64,000 bases of DNA, from positions 1 to 64,000 of the forward strand of contig CANHGM010000010.1 in NCBI GenBank assembly GCA_947460345.1, read 5' to 3'. This stretch comes from Bacteroidota bacterium. GTDB taxonomy: Bacteria > Bacteroidota > Bacteroidia > UKL13-3. This document shows, piece by piece, positions 7,756 to 17,280 of the stretch; the first letter of the stretch is position 1; each line of letters opens with the position of its first letter. The translations under genes and the position numbers were made by a program. Under the pieces are notes generated by a model. The model was given only the letters and a program-made list of their open reading frames with translations, was not told the DNA's origin and did not search any database.

Positions 7756-10020
7756 ATGATTTCATTAACTTCCATAACTATACCATTAGATCATATAGAA
7801 AAGGACTTATCTCTAACTATAGATGCTAAAAAAACGGATACTTTATTTGATGTTACAACTTCTGATGAAGAAGGCGAATGCAGATACCAACTTAAAGAAG
7901 GCTGTTTTTATGATTATGAATTTTCAATAGAAAAATACTCATTAAAAAAAACAGATTATATTCAACCGCATAGCAGAAAACAAAATTTAGGTGTTATCTC
8001 GCCTAATATTTATGTAGGATCCTTAACTTTTGAAATCTTCCATGCGGATAAACTAGATCAAATTTATAACATTAAATTAGAAGTTCAATCAGTCAAATCA
8101 GATTATAGAACAGACTATCGTTTTATGCTTGAAAGTATTACTGAAAAATGCACTGACCTAATAATGCAGATTGATTCTCCAATTACTCAACATTTTGAAA
8201 CAAACTTCGATACTGATAGTCAAACTTTATATCAACGATTTTCTTTTGTAAAATCATTGATTGATTCACTAGAATTTGAGGAAGCAATACAAAAAATTGT
8301 TTCCAACCCAACTACGAAATGGGAAGAGGAACATGAAGAAAAAGACATAAGAAGGATACGTAGATTCAATCAAAAGAACATAAACCAATTGGTTAATAAA
8401 AGCAACCGGATAGAAATAAGTAGTGATCATTTTTTGAACAAGTCTTATGGGTTAACCTCTATTCCTACAAAAATCGATAGCACACGAAAATCTGAATCTA
8501 TTGATACAGCTGAAAACCGTTTTATTAAACATGCCTTAGAAGAATTTTTATTTTTCTGCGAAAATTGCGAATTGAAATTTGAAAAATATTCAACTGCAAA
8601 ATTTGAATCTGGATTACTAGCAGCTAAAATTTCTTCTTTATTAAATCAATCATTTTTTAAACAAATATCAAGACCAAGTTCATTAAAGCTAAATAGTCCT
8701 GTACTTCAAAGAAAAAGCGGGTATAGAGAAGTGTTGAATGCTTGGTTGAAATTTGACTTAGCAGCCAAGTTAATTTGGAAAGGAGGAGACAATGTATATG
8801 AAGCAGGTAAAAAGGATATTGCAACACTTTACGAGTATTGGTTGTTTTTTATCTTGTTAGAATTATTAAAAGATGTATTTGATATAGAACCAAAAAGTAT
8901 TGCAGAATTGATTCAATATGATAAAGGGCAATTATCATTAAATTTAAAACAAGGAACAGCAATAGCTTTGAAAGGAGTGTATAAAACTCCAACAAGAAAA
9001 TTAAATATACAGTTTTCTTATAACCGCTCATTTGGTGGTGGAAAAACTTTTCCTCATTCTGGCAGTTATACAACAACATTGAGGCCTGATTATAGTTTGT
9101 CAATTTGGCCTTCTGAAATAAAGGATGCAGAGGAAGCAGAAATAAAGGAACTAATTTCTCACATACATTTTGATGCAAAGTATAAAGTAAACAATTTTTA
9201 TGATTTAGTAAATGAAACTCAAGATGAACTGAGTATGGACAAGGAAAATGAGCGAAAGGGGACATTTAAAAATGTAGATTTGCTGAAAATGCATGCCTAC
9301 AAAGATGCTATTAGAAGAACTGGCGGTGCTTATGTTTTATATCCGGGAGAAGGGAAGAATGAGCCTTTTAGAGGCTTTCATGAGTTGATTCCTGGGCTAG
9401 GTGCTTTTGTAATTAAACCTAATAAAAACGATAAGGATAAAAAACATTTAAAATCATTTATTAAAAAAGTAATAGCAAACTTTATTGACAGAGCATCTCA
9501 ACGAGAACATACTGCTATTAAAATATATGACATTCATAAAAACAACAAACACGATAATGACGTATTGAATGAACAATTGCCAGAATATATTAGCAATAAA
9601 AAACTAATACCTAGTGAAACATTTGTATTGGTTGGATACTATAAAAACGAAACCCATTTAAATTGGATAAAAGAGAATGGTCTTTATAATGTTCGATATG
9701 GTGAAAAATATAATTTAAGTTCAACAGAAATCGGGGCTCAATATATACTTCTATATACTAAAGGTCAAACAGAGTCATCTTTGTTTTTTAAGCTCAAAAA
9801 CAATAGTGCAAAAGTTTATACAAAATCTGAATTAGAGAAAGACTTAAAATATAAGACTACTCCAAGCCAAGAAATGTATTTAGTATACCAACTTGAAAAA
9901 GAATGTGAGAAGGAATTTGAAAGCATAAGTGTTGATTTATCAAAGCTAGAAAGACTTGGAGAAAATAAAAGACCATTAGCAATTAGTTTAGAAAAACTTT
10001 TAAAATCTAAAGTTAAATAA
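7756..10020 (+). CDS. DUF2357 (McrC-like, COG1700) nuclease partner
   Basis: A 754-residue protein of the DUF2357 family. The N-terminal ~200 residues look beta-rich, then comes a helical linker. The C-terminal half is a PD-(D/E)XK nuclease: RPDYSLSIWP near residue 443, HFDAKYKV near 473, and the typical segment HAYKDAIRRTGGAYVLYPGE. DUF2357 proteins are the usual companions of COG1401 McrB-like motors and are considered McrC equivalents. It is the last gene of the operon, six bases after the YhcG gene, and is followed by a terminator. The protein is full length for the family and both active-site motifs are intact. A role in DNA restriction or abortive defence is inferred. Confidence 0.86.
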   Translation: MISLTSITIPLDHIEKDLSLTIDAKKTDTLFDVTTSDEEGECRYQLKEGCFYDYEFSIEKYSLKKTDYIQPHSRKQNLGVISPNIYVGSLTFEIFHADKLDQIYNIKLEVQSVKSDYRTDYRFMLESITEKCTDLIMQIDSPITQHFETNFDTDSQTLYQRFSFVKSLIDSLEFEEAIQKIVSNPTTKWEEEHEEKDIRRIRRFNQKNINQLVNKSNRIEISSDHFLNKSYGLTSIPTKIDSTRKSESIDTAENRFIKHALEEFLFFCENCELKFEKYSTAKFESGLLAAKISSLLNQSFFKQISRPSSLKLNSPVLQRKSGYREVLNAWLKFDLAAKLIWKGGDNVYEAGKKDIATLYEYWLFFILLELLKDVFDIEPKSIAELIQYDKGQLSLNLKQGTAIALKGVYKTPTRKLNIQFSYNRSFGGGKTFPHSGSYTTTLRPDYSLSIWPSEIKDAEEAEIKELISHIHFDAKYKVNNFYDLVNETQDELSMDKENERKGTFKNVDLLKMHAYKDAIRRTGGAYVLYPGEGKNEPFRGFHELIPGLGAFVIKPNKNDKDKKHLKSFIKKVIANFIDRASQREHTAIKIYDIHKNNKHDNDVLNEQLPEYISNKKLIPSETFVLVGYYKNETHLNWIKENGLYNVRYGEKYNLSSTEIGAQYILLYTKGQTESSLFFKLKNNSAKVYTKSELEKDLKYKTTPSQEMYLVYQLEKECEKEFESISVDLSKLERLGENKRPLAISLEKLLKSKVK

Positions 10021-10040
10021 AGACTCTTTTTATTTAATAT

Positions 10041-10195
10041 TCCCCAACAAACAAAAAACCCCAAGTTCTCACTCGGGGTTTTTTGTTATACCAATTCTGT
10101 AAATAAATTAGTTCAAAGATGCACAGTTATTTTTTGTCATACCGATGAAAAAAATCTTTGCATAGCCATATCTATGGAAATTTTTTTTGAAGATG
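10041..10195. repeat. Right 155-bp direct repeat (uninterrupted copy)
   Basis: This is the intact copy of the repeat split by the insertion sequence at 3661-5051. It differs at three positions near its start and is identical over the last 108 bases. It contains a terminator, the left TIR of the MITE-like element, a promoter-like stretch and a 14-codon open frame (10174-10218, beginning MEIFFED) that shares its start with the McrB-like protein. Confidence 0.92.
10053..10084 (+). terminator. Intrinsic terminator of the McrB-like operon
   Basis: A6-CCCC pairs with GGGG-T6 around a 12-base loop, 33 bases after the DUF2357 stop. It is the same terminator as at 3673-3704 with one base more perfect pairing. 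Confidence 0.82.
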
Positions 10196-10248
10196 GAGTG
10201 GCAAAAAAGAACAAGTAGATTGGGCTAATTTATTTACAGTATTGGTAT
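10088..10248. mobile_element. 161-bp MITE-like element with 24-bp terminal inverted repeats
   Basis: The 24-bp ends at 10088-10111 and 10225-10248 are inverted copies with one mismatch; the tips read ATACCAAT and ATTGGTAT and the inner ends TAAATAAATTAG and CTAATTTATTTA. The interior codes for no transposase. A target duplication is not obvious (flanks are T-rich). The first 108 bases also occur, identical, upstream of and into the McrB-like gene, where the right end is missing. Which transposase mobilises it is unknown; its ends do not resemble those of the IS at 3743-4970. Confidence 0.75.
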
Positions 10249-10265
10249 TTAAAGTGTGTGTTCTG

Positions 10266-13200
10266 TTAGTTCTTGTTTTTGGTAGCTTTTAGGGTATAAA
10301 CCTGTCCGTCTATGGTTAGTTTTACTAAATACAAACCATTGCTTACACCTGCTAAGTCTACTGTTTGGGTAATATTGCCTTGCATTTGCTTGCGGTCAAT
10401 GGCAGTATATAATTGTTTGCCGGTGATGTCATATACCATCATAGAAACGGTAGATGGTTTTAATAAAGTATAGCTTACAGTTAACTCCTCAGCAAATGGG
10501 TTAGGGTAAGCACTCAATTGTAGGTGAGCCGCCTCAACACTGCTTATGCTATTGTATATCAATGCAGAAGTTTTGCTGTCTACACATCCATTGGTACTGG
10601 TTACTTTTAAAGAAACAGTAAAGTTGCCAAATGCTTGGTAAGTATATGTTGGTTTTTTCTTAGTGCTTAATGAGCCATCGCCAAAGTCCCAAAGGTAGTT
10701 AGCTCCATTAGTATCAGTAGGGGTAAAGGTATATGGGTTGTTAGCTCCTGCAACCGTAAAGGCAGCACTAGTTACTGGCAATACGGTTAATACTGCGGTG
10801 TCTACTGCTGTGCAACCTAAGGCATTGGTTACTTTTACCCAATAGTTACCACCCACTTGTGGAATAATAAACCATGTGGTGGCTCCATTGCTCCATTGGT
10901 AACTAGCAATTCCGTTTGTAGTAGCAAATAAAGTATCAACCAATCCTTCGCAATGAGATTTGTCTGGTCCTGCACTCACGGTAGCAGTAGAAGTAGTCAC
11001 TTTTACGCTGTCGTAAGCTATACAACCTTTAGCGTTAGCTGTCATAATAGTAACCAATCCGGCAGTGCCCACAGTAATGCTTTGGGTAGTATCGCCATTG
11101 CTCCAATTCCATTGGTTTCCGTTACCGCCGTTCAATACAAGGTTATTTCCGTTACATAAAGTAGTATCGTTGCCTAAGTTCAACACGGGTAAAGCATCTA
11201 TAGATAGTTGGATGGTATCAGAAGTAGCACATCCATAGATATCTTTCACATTGGCAATATAATTACCTGCGGTGCTTACTTGGTTGGTTTGGGTATTTAC
11301 GCCATTGTTCCAGCTATAGGTAGCCCAATTGCCTGCATCTATGGTTAAGGTTTTGCCACTGCATATGCTGGTATCGTTGCCTAAGTTTAATGATGGGTTA
11401 GAGATATATACATTGATAGAATCGGCACCAGAACAACCTCCTGCATCCATTACGATTACTTTGTAATTTCCAGCCTGTTTTACCAAGATAGACTGAGTAG
11501 TGTCGCCGGTATTCCAAGCATAAGTGGTGTGCAAACCTGAGTTTAAGGTGATAGAGGCACCTACACATATTGAGGTATCGTTTCCTAAACTTACACTGGC
11601 ATAGTTGTATGTCAATTGTATGGTATCAGTAGCAGTACATCCATCTACGTTTTTAACGGTCACTGTATAGTTTCCGGCATTAGAAAGGGTAGAAGATTGG
11701 GTAGTGTCGCCATTACTCCATTTGTAGCTAGAATAGCCTGTTCCGGCATTTATCACCACCGAACCACCATTACAAACGCTGGTATCGTTACCTAAGTTTA
11801 CAGACACATTTGAACCAATAATATTGATAGTGTCAGTGCCTGTGCAACCTCCAAGTGTTTTAGCAGTTAAGTAGTAAGTACCCGGGGTATTAACAGTGAT
11901 GCTGGTAGTAGTATCACCAGTGCTCCACAAATAAGAAACAAAGTTAAATGTAGAATTGATTAAGACATTTGAATTGTTACACATGATTTTGTCTTTGCCT
12001 AACCAACCAGTATTTGGGTTGTCTTGAATGTTGATGGTGTAATCTTCAGTTTCACCACTTCCAAATACGGTACATGGATCAGCAGAAGTTAATTGACCAC
12101 CTATTTGTCTAGACCTTACTCTGATTCTGGTTTGACCTTTTTGAGCAGTACATGGTATTTGAATTAAAACCGAATCACTTTTATTGATAGCTAAATTGGT
12201 ACTGATAGAATAGAATTCAGTAGTTTCGAACGTGCCATTTTGGTTTAAATCAATCCAGCAAGCAAATGCTTGAGCCATGCTGTTGGTATCGTTATGAATA
12301 ACTAAGTAATATGATGTTCCTTTGTTAACAGTAGTAGTGAACGAAGAAGTTGGATATACATTGAATTTATTGGTTGTGATACTGGTACATCCACTTTTTT
12401 GGTTATTAAGGGTATTGAACTTCACACCATGAATATAACTAGGGCTTGCAGCACAAGTGTTTTGATGCACAGGGTTACAATATGTTTTAGAAACCAATCT
12501 AAATCCAGCCGGAGCCCCAACACTAGGAGTACCTGAAATGCCATTGATTACAAAACTATCCAATTCAGCATCAATAGTATCGTTAGCAATAGAAGTACTT
12601 TTAATATCGTAAGTCAACCAAAAATAATTATCGCCAGGGTTAAGAGCAAAATTGCCTGTCATAGCAAAAGCACCGTTAGGAGCAGTAACTGTAGTTCCAA
12701 ACTGCGTAGGACTGGTAAAGGTATTATTAGCACCTGTAGTCCAAACAATAGCATTGGCAATATTGGTTGTAGGAGCATTGGTACCTTTGGTATTTAAATA
12801 TAAATTGGTTAGAGCTGCTGATGCACCTGTAGTCATATTAAATTTAATTCTTAAAATAGCTTGAGAAGTACTACCTGAAACTACCGATGTCACAATTGGA
12901 TGATCAACGGTGGTTGAGTTTAGGGTCATATAACCGCTTATTTGTCTGCTACCTGCAGGTGCAGTTGTGATAGGAGTGTAGCTATTGCCACCAATGGTTA
13001 AATTTTTAAGTTCAGCATCAACATAATTACCTAAAGTAGCGTTGGTGTCGATATCATACACCAACCAAATCCAGTTGGTATCAGTTACTAAGGTTTGGTT
13101 ACAAGTAATAGCGAAATTAGCACCAGGTTTAGTAACAGAACCTAAAAGGGTAGTGGTAGCAAACGTTTTACTAGCACCTGTGTAATACACTTTAGCAGCT

Positions 13201-15257
13201 TTTATATCAGCAGTATCAGTAGTTCCGTTGGTGTTAAAATTTAGATTGGTTAATGCTACATTTCCGCCACAAGAGTTAGCAACTACAGCCATTTTCAATA
13301 TTTGTTGGTTGGTCCAACCTTTTAATACATTGGCAGTGCTTGCTTGAGTTGCTTCAATATAACTGATGGTTTGGTTGGTGATGAAGATGTAATACTCTTC
13401 TGTTTCACCTGAATTAAATTGGGTACAAGCATCGTTAGCACCATTAGCACCACCTTGACCTCTACTTCTGATACGCATTTTGGTCCAACCGTTTTTAGCA
13501 GCACATGGAATAGCGATGGTAGCAGAGGCTGTATCGTTAGCTGCTATATTGGCACTTGCATTTTTAGTTAATGAAGTATATTCAGTATTGTCAAAAGTAC
13601 CACTGTGGTTATAATCTATCCAAACGCTCATGGTTTGATTTGCGTTAGAATTGTAAGCTACCATTTTATAATTGTTACCTTTGTTTACGGCCGTAGTATA
13701 AAAACTAGCAGGGTATTTATAAAAAGCATTACCTGAAATATTGGTACAACCAGAAGAGGTATTGTTAATACCCGCAAACGACATGGCTTGTATAAAAGAA
13801 GCACCACAAGCTGCATGCACTGGGTAGCAATAGTCGTTAGATATTGTTCTTAAACCTTGGGTAGCTGCGTTGTGGCTATGGCTTATAGCATTGATATCAA
13901 TATTGGTTAATTGAATATCAACGGTATCGTCAGTAGTAGCAGTAGCTTTGGCATCATAGGTTACCCAGAAATAATTACTTCCTGGAGATAATGAAGCTAA
14001 ACCACTTACTGTAAAGGCACCATTCGGATTGGCTTTGCTTCCAAATAAGACTGTGGTATCAAAATAATTATTAGCACCTGAGTAATACACTTTAGCCAAT
14101 GTAATATCATTGGTAGCATTGGTGCTACCGGTAGTATTAAAATCGAAAGAAGTTACAGGAACAGATCCCCCAGCATTGCTCATCACCACTTCTATCATCA
14201 TCATTTCGTTGGTTTGCGAACCTTTAACTACAGGTGTGGTATCGTTTTGAGCTAAATTTAAGCTTTGGAAAGTCATAGCCGTATCAATCATTCTACTGCC
14301 ATTAGGGTTGTTATTACTAGGTATAAAAGTTTGGTTATTCACAATAACAGAATCAATAATACCATCAACCACATTTCCTTGTGAGGCTCCGCTATTGATA
14401 TCATAGGTTAGCCAGAAATAATTGTCTCCGTAAACTAATTGTTGTGTGCCACTAAGTGTAATTTGGTTGGTAAGCGACGAAGAATTGAAAGAATTAGTAA
14501 CACCAAAAACACTGCTGTTACCAGTATAATACAATTGCACACCTGAGATATCATTGGTATCAGAAGAACCGTTGGTATTAAGCATCACATCTGAAAGAGG
14601 CAAAATAGAAGAACAACCATCTGTTGTGATTTTCAATTTTAACAATTCTTGGTTGGTGCTGCCTTTAACTACGTTTAACGTATTGTTTTGAACAACATCC
14701 ACAGCAGTTACATGCAATGGGTTATCTAAAATTTGTACTCTATAGTCTTGGCATTCGCCCCAACCATAGTTATTACAAGGGTCCATATTAGCAATATTGC
14801 CATTGGCAGCAGCCATTCTCACTCTAATACGGGTATTACCTAACACGGCATTACAAGGAACAGTAAAAGTAATTGAATAAGCAGTAGGGCCAGCACCAAT
14901 TGGGGAGATTTGACCTAGTTTTTCACCAGCATCAGCATAGTCTTGGTCTCCATTATAGTCAATAAACACGGCTGCATTATTGGCATTCCCATTATAATTA
15001 CCAGCGGTAATATTGATGGTATAAGTTTGAAGTCTTTTTAAAGAAGTGCGTTTGGTTGAATCATAAGAGTAATATGGGCTAGCCATAGCACCGGTAGAAT
15101 CAGAAATAGAATCCAATTGCACCTTCATGATATAGATACCAAAAACGGCACCATTGGTGTAGGTTGGAGTACAATACTGCGATGTCGCATTCTTTGCAAA
15201 ACCTATTGAAAACAATAAGAGTGCTGCAATAAATAATTTGTTGATTTGTTTAATCAT
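10266..15257 (-). CDS. Giant T9SS-secreted surface protein with GEVED, BNR-associated, Ig-like and PKD modules
   Basis: A 1663-residue protein with an N-terminal signal peptide (hydrophobic run ending near residue 26). Three GEVED-type segments (FIDYNGDQD, WIDYNHSG, WIDLNQNG) alternate with four copies of a domain like the N-terminal domain of BNR-repeat neuraminidases (for example NTLNVVKGSTNQELLKLKI, then YFWLTYDI). Residues ~1086-1495 hold six Ig-like repeats of about 68 residues (LGNDTSVC, then a YxWSNGDTTQS strand). A PKD domain (YLWDFGDGS) lies near 1525 and a T9SS type A sorting domain (YPNPF) starts near 1585. No catalytic domain is apparent; it is probably an adhesin or surface-layer protein. 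Conserved cysteine pairs suggest disulphides. Ends 18 bases from the MITE. Confidence 0.85.
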   Translation of the reverse strand: MIKQINKLFIAALLLFSIGFAKNATSQYCTPTYTNGAVFGIYIMKVQLDSISDSTGAMASPYYSYDSTKRTSLKRLQTYTINITAGNYNGNANNAAVFIDYNGDQDYADAGEKLGQISPIGAGPTAYSITFTVPCNAVLGNTRIRVRMAAANGNIANMDPCNNYGWGECQDYRVQILDNPLHVTAVDVVQNNTLNVVKGSTNQELLKLKITTDGCSSILPLSDVMLNTNGSSDTNDISGVQLYYTGNSSVFGVTNSFNSSSLTNQITLSGTQQLVYGDNYFWLTYDINSGASQGNVVDGIIDSVIVNNQTFIPSNNNPNGSRMIDTAMTFQSLNLAQNDTTPVVKGSQTNEMMMIEVVMSNAGGSVPVTSFDFNTTGSTNATNDITLAKVYYSGANNYFDTTVLFGSKANPNGAFTVSGLASLSPGSNYFWVTYDAKATATTDDTVDIQLTNIDINAISHSHNAATQGLRTISNDYCYPVHAACGASFIQAMSFAGINNTSSGCTNISGNAFYKYPASFYTTAVNKGNNYKMVAYNSNANQTMSVWIDYNHSGTFDNTEYTSLTKNASANIAANDTASATIAIPCAAKNGWTKMRIRSRGQGGANGANDACTQFNSGETEEYYIFITNQTISYIEATQASTANVLKGWTNQQILKMAVVANSCGGNVALTNLNFNTNGTTDTADIKAAKVYYTGASKTFATTTLLGSVTKPGANFAITCNQTLVTDTNWIWLVYDIDTNATLGNYVDAELKNLTIGGNSYTPITTAPAGSRQISGYMTLNSTTVDHPIVTSVVSGSTSQAILRIKFNMTTGASAALTNLYLNTKGTNAPTTNIANAIVWTTGANNTFTSPTQFGTTVTAPNGAFAMTGNFALNPGDNYFWLTYDIKSTSIANDTIDAELDSFVINGISGTPSVGAPAGFRLVSKTYCNPVHQNTCAASPSYIHGVKFNTLNNQKSGCTSITTNKFNVYPTSSFTTTVNKGTSYYLVIHNDTNSMAQAFACWIDLNQNGTFETTEFYSISTNLAINKSDSVLIQIPCTAQKGQTRIRVRSRQIGGQLTSADPCTVFGSGETEDYTINIQDNPNTGWLGKDKIMCNNSNVLINSTFNFVSYLWSTGDTTTSITVNTPGTYYLTAKTLGGCTGTDTINIIGSNVSVNLGNDTSVCNGGSVVINAGTGYSSYKWSNGDTTQSSTLSNAGNYTVTVKNVDGCTATDTIQLTYNYASVSLGNDTSICVGASITLNSGLHTTYAWNTGDTTQSILVKQAGNYKVIVMDAGGCSGADSINVYISNPSLNLGNDTSICSGKTLTIDAGNWATYSWNNGVNTQTNQVSTAGNYIANVKDIYGCATSDTIQLSIDALPVLNLGNDTTLCNGNNLVLNGGNGNQWNWSNGDTTQSITVGTAGLVTIMTANAKGCIAYDSVKVTTSTATVSAGPDKSHCEGLVDTLFATTNGIASYQWSNGATTWFIIPQVGGNYWVKVTNALGCTAVDTAVLTVLPVTSAAFTVAGANNPYTFTPTDTNGANYLWDFGDGSLSTKKKPTYTYQAFGNFTVSLKVTSTNGCVDSKTSALIYNSISSVEAAHLQLSAYPNPFAEELTVSYTLLKPSTVSMMVYDITGKQLYTAIDRKQMQGNITQTVDLAGVSNGLYLVKLTIDGQVYTLKATKNKN

Positions 15258-15290
15258 GCTCAGTTAATTTTAATTGAGCAAAATTATATA

Positions 15291-16124
15291 TTACAGTTTT
15301 CTCTTATGTAAAAACTTTATCACAATTACAGTAGATAATATTAACAATATGAAACCAATGATTAAGTACAACCAATTTTTGCTTAAAAAAGAAGAAGCGA
15401 TGAGGGTTGGTTTTGCATTGGGTATTAATTGATTTAAACCAAATGAAGCAACAGGGTCAGATTCAACAAAATCTATATAAGAATTGCTTTCGTTAAATGC
15501 GATAGAATTTATGACTGCAGGAATATTGGCAAGAACCATAGTTTCATCATAGTTCATACAATAGGTTACAAGTTTCACAATAGAATTTCTACCCAAGAAC
15601 ACAAAATTCAATTCAAACCTTTCGAATGAATCAGCTTTGATGCGGTAGTTTCTGGCAAAATACAATACATGTAGATTGGGTTCGTATGTGGGTTTTATTT
15701 TATAGCTCAACCAATTGGTGTCAGAAGATTGAGAAGGGTGAAACATGGTATCCAACGAATTAGACTCATCATCAAACACATGCCCAGTATTCTGAAAACT
15801 AATGATATATCTTTCGTTTCTGGTGTCATAAGGGTTTCCATTTTCAGGATACATAGTACCTTGAAGATTAGCTGGAACGGCACTTTTGATTATTCTTTCA
15901 AGAGCCATTTTACTTTGAGCAACACCAAGCATTTTAAAACCTGGCGGAACAAATAATTTGGCTAGCTGACAAGGAAGAATTTGTGCCCCTTTTTTATATT
16001 CAAACGATTGTTCTAAAGAATCGCGTAGTTTGATTATTTGAATCAGCTCTTGATTTTGGGCTAAGCAATCAGTAAACTTGGACACAAGAAATAAAGACAG
16101 GAATAGGAATTTAAGTAATTTCAT
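15291..16124 (-). CDS. DUF2167-type membrane-anchored protein
   Basis: A 277-residue exported protein. The start at 16124 (MKLLKFLFLSLFLV) gives a clean signal peptide; the frame is open further upstream but overlaps yidD. The pattern resembles DUF2167: LFVPPGFKML, GTMYPE, then GHVFDDESNSLD, LYFARNY, LNFVFLGRNSIVKL, YIDF and FGLNQLI. A single C-terminal transmembrane helix (LYLIIGFILLILSTVIVI) is followed by a basic tail, so the body faces the periplasm. The biochemical role of the family is not known. Located just downstream of yidD on the same strand. Confidence 0.6.
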   Translation of the reverse strand: MKLLKFLFLSLFLVSKFTDCLAQNQELIQIIKLRDSLEQSFEYKKGAQILPCQLAKLFVPPGFKMLGVAQSKMALERIIKSAVPANLQGTMYPENGNPYDTRNERYIISFQNTGHVFDDESNSLDTMFHPSQSSDTNWLSYKIKPTYEPNLHVLYFARNYRIKADSFERFELNFVFLGRNSIVKLVTYCMNYDETMVLANIPAVINSIAFNESNSYIDFVESDPVASFGLNQLIPNAKPTLIASSFLSKNWLYLIIGFILLILSTVIVIKFLHKRKL

Positions 16125-16141
16125 GAGAGGTAAAAATATAA

Positions 16142-16375
16142 TTAAGGAACAGGGTCGTGGCCATGCGAGCCCCACCAAGGGTTGCAACTGACAATTCTTT
16201 TAAGTGTAAGCCAACCACCTTTAAAAGCACCATGTTTTTTGATGGCTTCTAACCCATATTGAGAGCAATTAGGGGTGTAGCGGCAACTACTAGGGAATAG
16301 GGGAGATAAGACCAATTGATATACTTTAATAAGTCCAGAAAAAATGGAAGCAAAAAAGAAATTAATTAAATTCAA
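16142..16375 (-). CDS. yidD: Membrane protein insertion efficiency factor YidD
   Basis: A 77-residue protein with the family signature [19 protein letters not shown] and the tail [14 protein letters not shown]. YidD is an amphipathic inner-membrane-associated protein that assists YidC-dependent insertion. Its start overlaps the end of rnpA by 14 bases, the usual rpmH-rnpA-yidD arrangement. The yidC gene does not follow, as is common in Bacteroidota. Confidence 0.93.
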   Translation of the reverse strand: MNLINFFFASIFSGLIKVYQLVLSPLFPSSCRYTPNCSQYGLEAIKKHGAFKGGWLTLKRIVSCNPWWGSHGHDPVP

Positions 16376-16760
16376 TTTTGGAGAATATTTTTTGAATAGA
16401 CTGTTGAATTTGAGTAAAAGGAGCTATATCTTTTTGGGTATAAATAAACATCAAAACGAGGTTGTTTGGAATAGCAGGATTGAGTTTAGAAAGCAGAATA
16501 TGTTTGTTTAATCTATAGGCTTCACGAATTCTACGTTTAACATAATTCCTATTTACAGATTTATTTACATTACGTTTTGAAACCAAAACAAGAACTTTAG
16601 GAAGCATGGGAAGGTTTGTATGGGTATCAAAAAAATAAACCATCTTTATTGGGAATGCCATTAAAGATGGGTGATTTGCAGAAAAAAGTTCCTCAATTAA
16701 AAGATGTTGAGTCAGTTTTTCTATTTTAGGAAAATAAAACTTCGGAGATTCCTTTGTCAT
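16362..16760 (-). CDS. rnpA: Ribonuclease P protein component
   Basis: A 132-residue basic protein. The diagnostic RNR motif is present as [18 protein letters not shown], preceded by [14 protein letters not shown]. The protein binds RNase P RNA and helps it mature tRNA 5' ends. It lies between rpmH (20 bases upstream) and yidD (overlapping), a conserved operon. The length is normal. Confidence 0.93.
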   Translation of the reverse strand: MTKESPKFYFPKIEKLTQHLLIEELFSANHPSLMAFPIKMVYFFDTHTNLPMLPKVLVLVSKRNVNKSVNRNYVKRRIREAYRLNKHILLSKLNPAIPNNLVLMFIYTQKDIAPFTQIQQSIQKIFSKIEFN

Positions 16761-16780
16761 AAAGGATTCTATCGAATTAA

Positions 16781-16939
16781 TTAAACTTTATGTCTAGGTT
16801 CGTCAGAAACAGTAAGTTTGTGACGACCTTTAGCACGACGAGCTGCTAAAATTCTACGACCATTTTTAGTAGCCATACGCTCACGGAAACCGTGTTTATT
16901 TTTTCTTTTGCGATTTGATGGTTGAAAAGTACGAAACAT
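16781..16939 (-). CDS. rpmH: 50S ribosomal protein L34
   Basis: A 52-codon reading frame starting [20 protein letters not shown] and containing [19 protein letters not shown], the classical L34 sequence. The C-terminal tail ([13 protein letters not shown]) is a lineage-specific extension. First gene of the rpmH-rnpA-yidD operon; the gene is short, so automated ORF calling may miss it. Confidence 0.95.
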   Translation of the reverse strand: MFRTFQPSNRKRKNKHGFRERMATKNGRRILAARRAKGRHKLTVSDEPRHKV

Positions 16940-17280
16940 ATTATTATTGTTAAAAAAGTTTGCAAAAATAGGGGATTAACTTTATTCTATCAATTTTCTT
17001 TTAAATTTATTAAGATACAAACCAATTGCTCTAAACTATATTTAACATAATATAAATTATGGAGCAATGGAATATGTAGAATTATTTGTAACGCATTCAT
17101 ATTTTGTCACATACAGATACTCTATGAAATTGATATATTTCGAAAAATGAATTGGAGTGTTTAAATATCAACATTTCGTACACATTTTATTTTCATCGTG
17201 TGGAAAAGTGTAAATCAACAAAAACCTTGAGCAAGCCTACATTTGCATTCTATTTCTAGAAATAAATATCAAAATAATTC
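16940..17280. other. Divergent intergenic region between rpmH and parA
   Basis: 341 AT-rich bases between two divergent housekeeping operons; no gene is seen. It must hold both promoters. One sequence (TGTGGAAAA near 17199) is one mismatch from a DnaA box, which alone does not support an origin. A TAnnTTTG box lies at 17238-17245 before parA. Confidence 0.6.
17238..17245 (+). promoter_or_regulatory. Candidate -7 box of the parA operon
   Basis: TACATTTG matches the Bacteroidota -7 consensus TAnnTTTG, 35 bases before the parA start. No TTG is seen at the expected -33 spacing, so support is partial. Confidence 0.4.

Noticed and set aside
8849-9265. 138-residue reading frame on the minus strand
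   Set aside because: It lies wholly opposite the DUF2357 nuclease domain and its hydrophobic, low-complexity translation resembles no family.
15291-16187. Longer form of the DUF2167 protein starting at 16187
   Set aside because: The extra 21 residues overlap yidD, and the signal peptide starts cleanly at 16124.
16940-17280. Replication origin between rpmH and parA
   Set aside because: Only one DnaA-box-like sequence and no dnaA gene; gene context alone is not enough.
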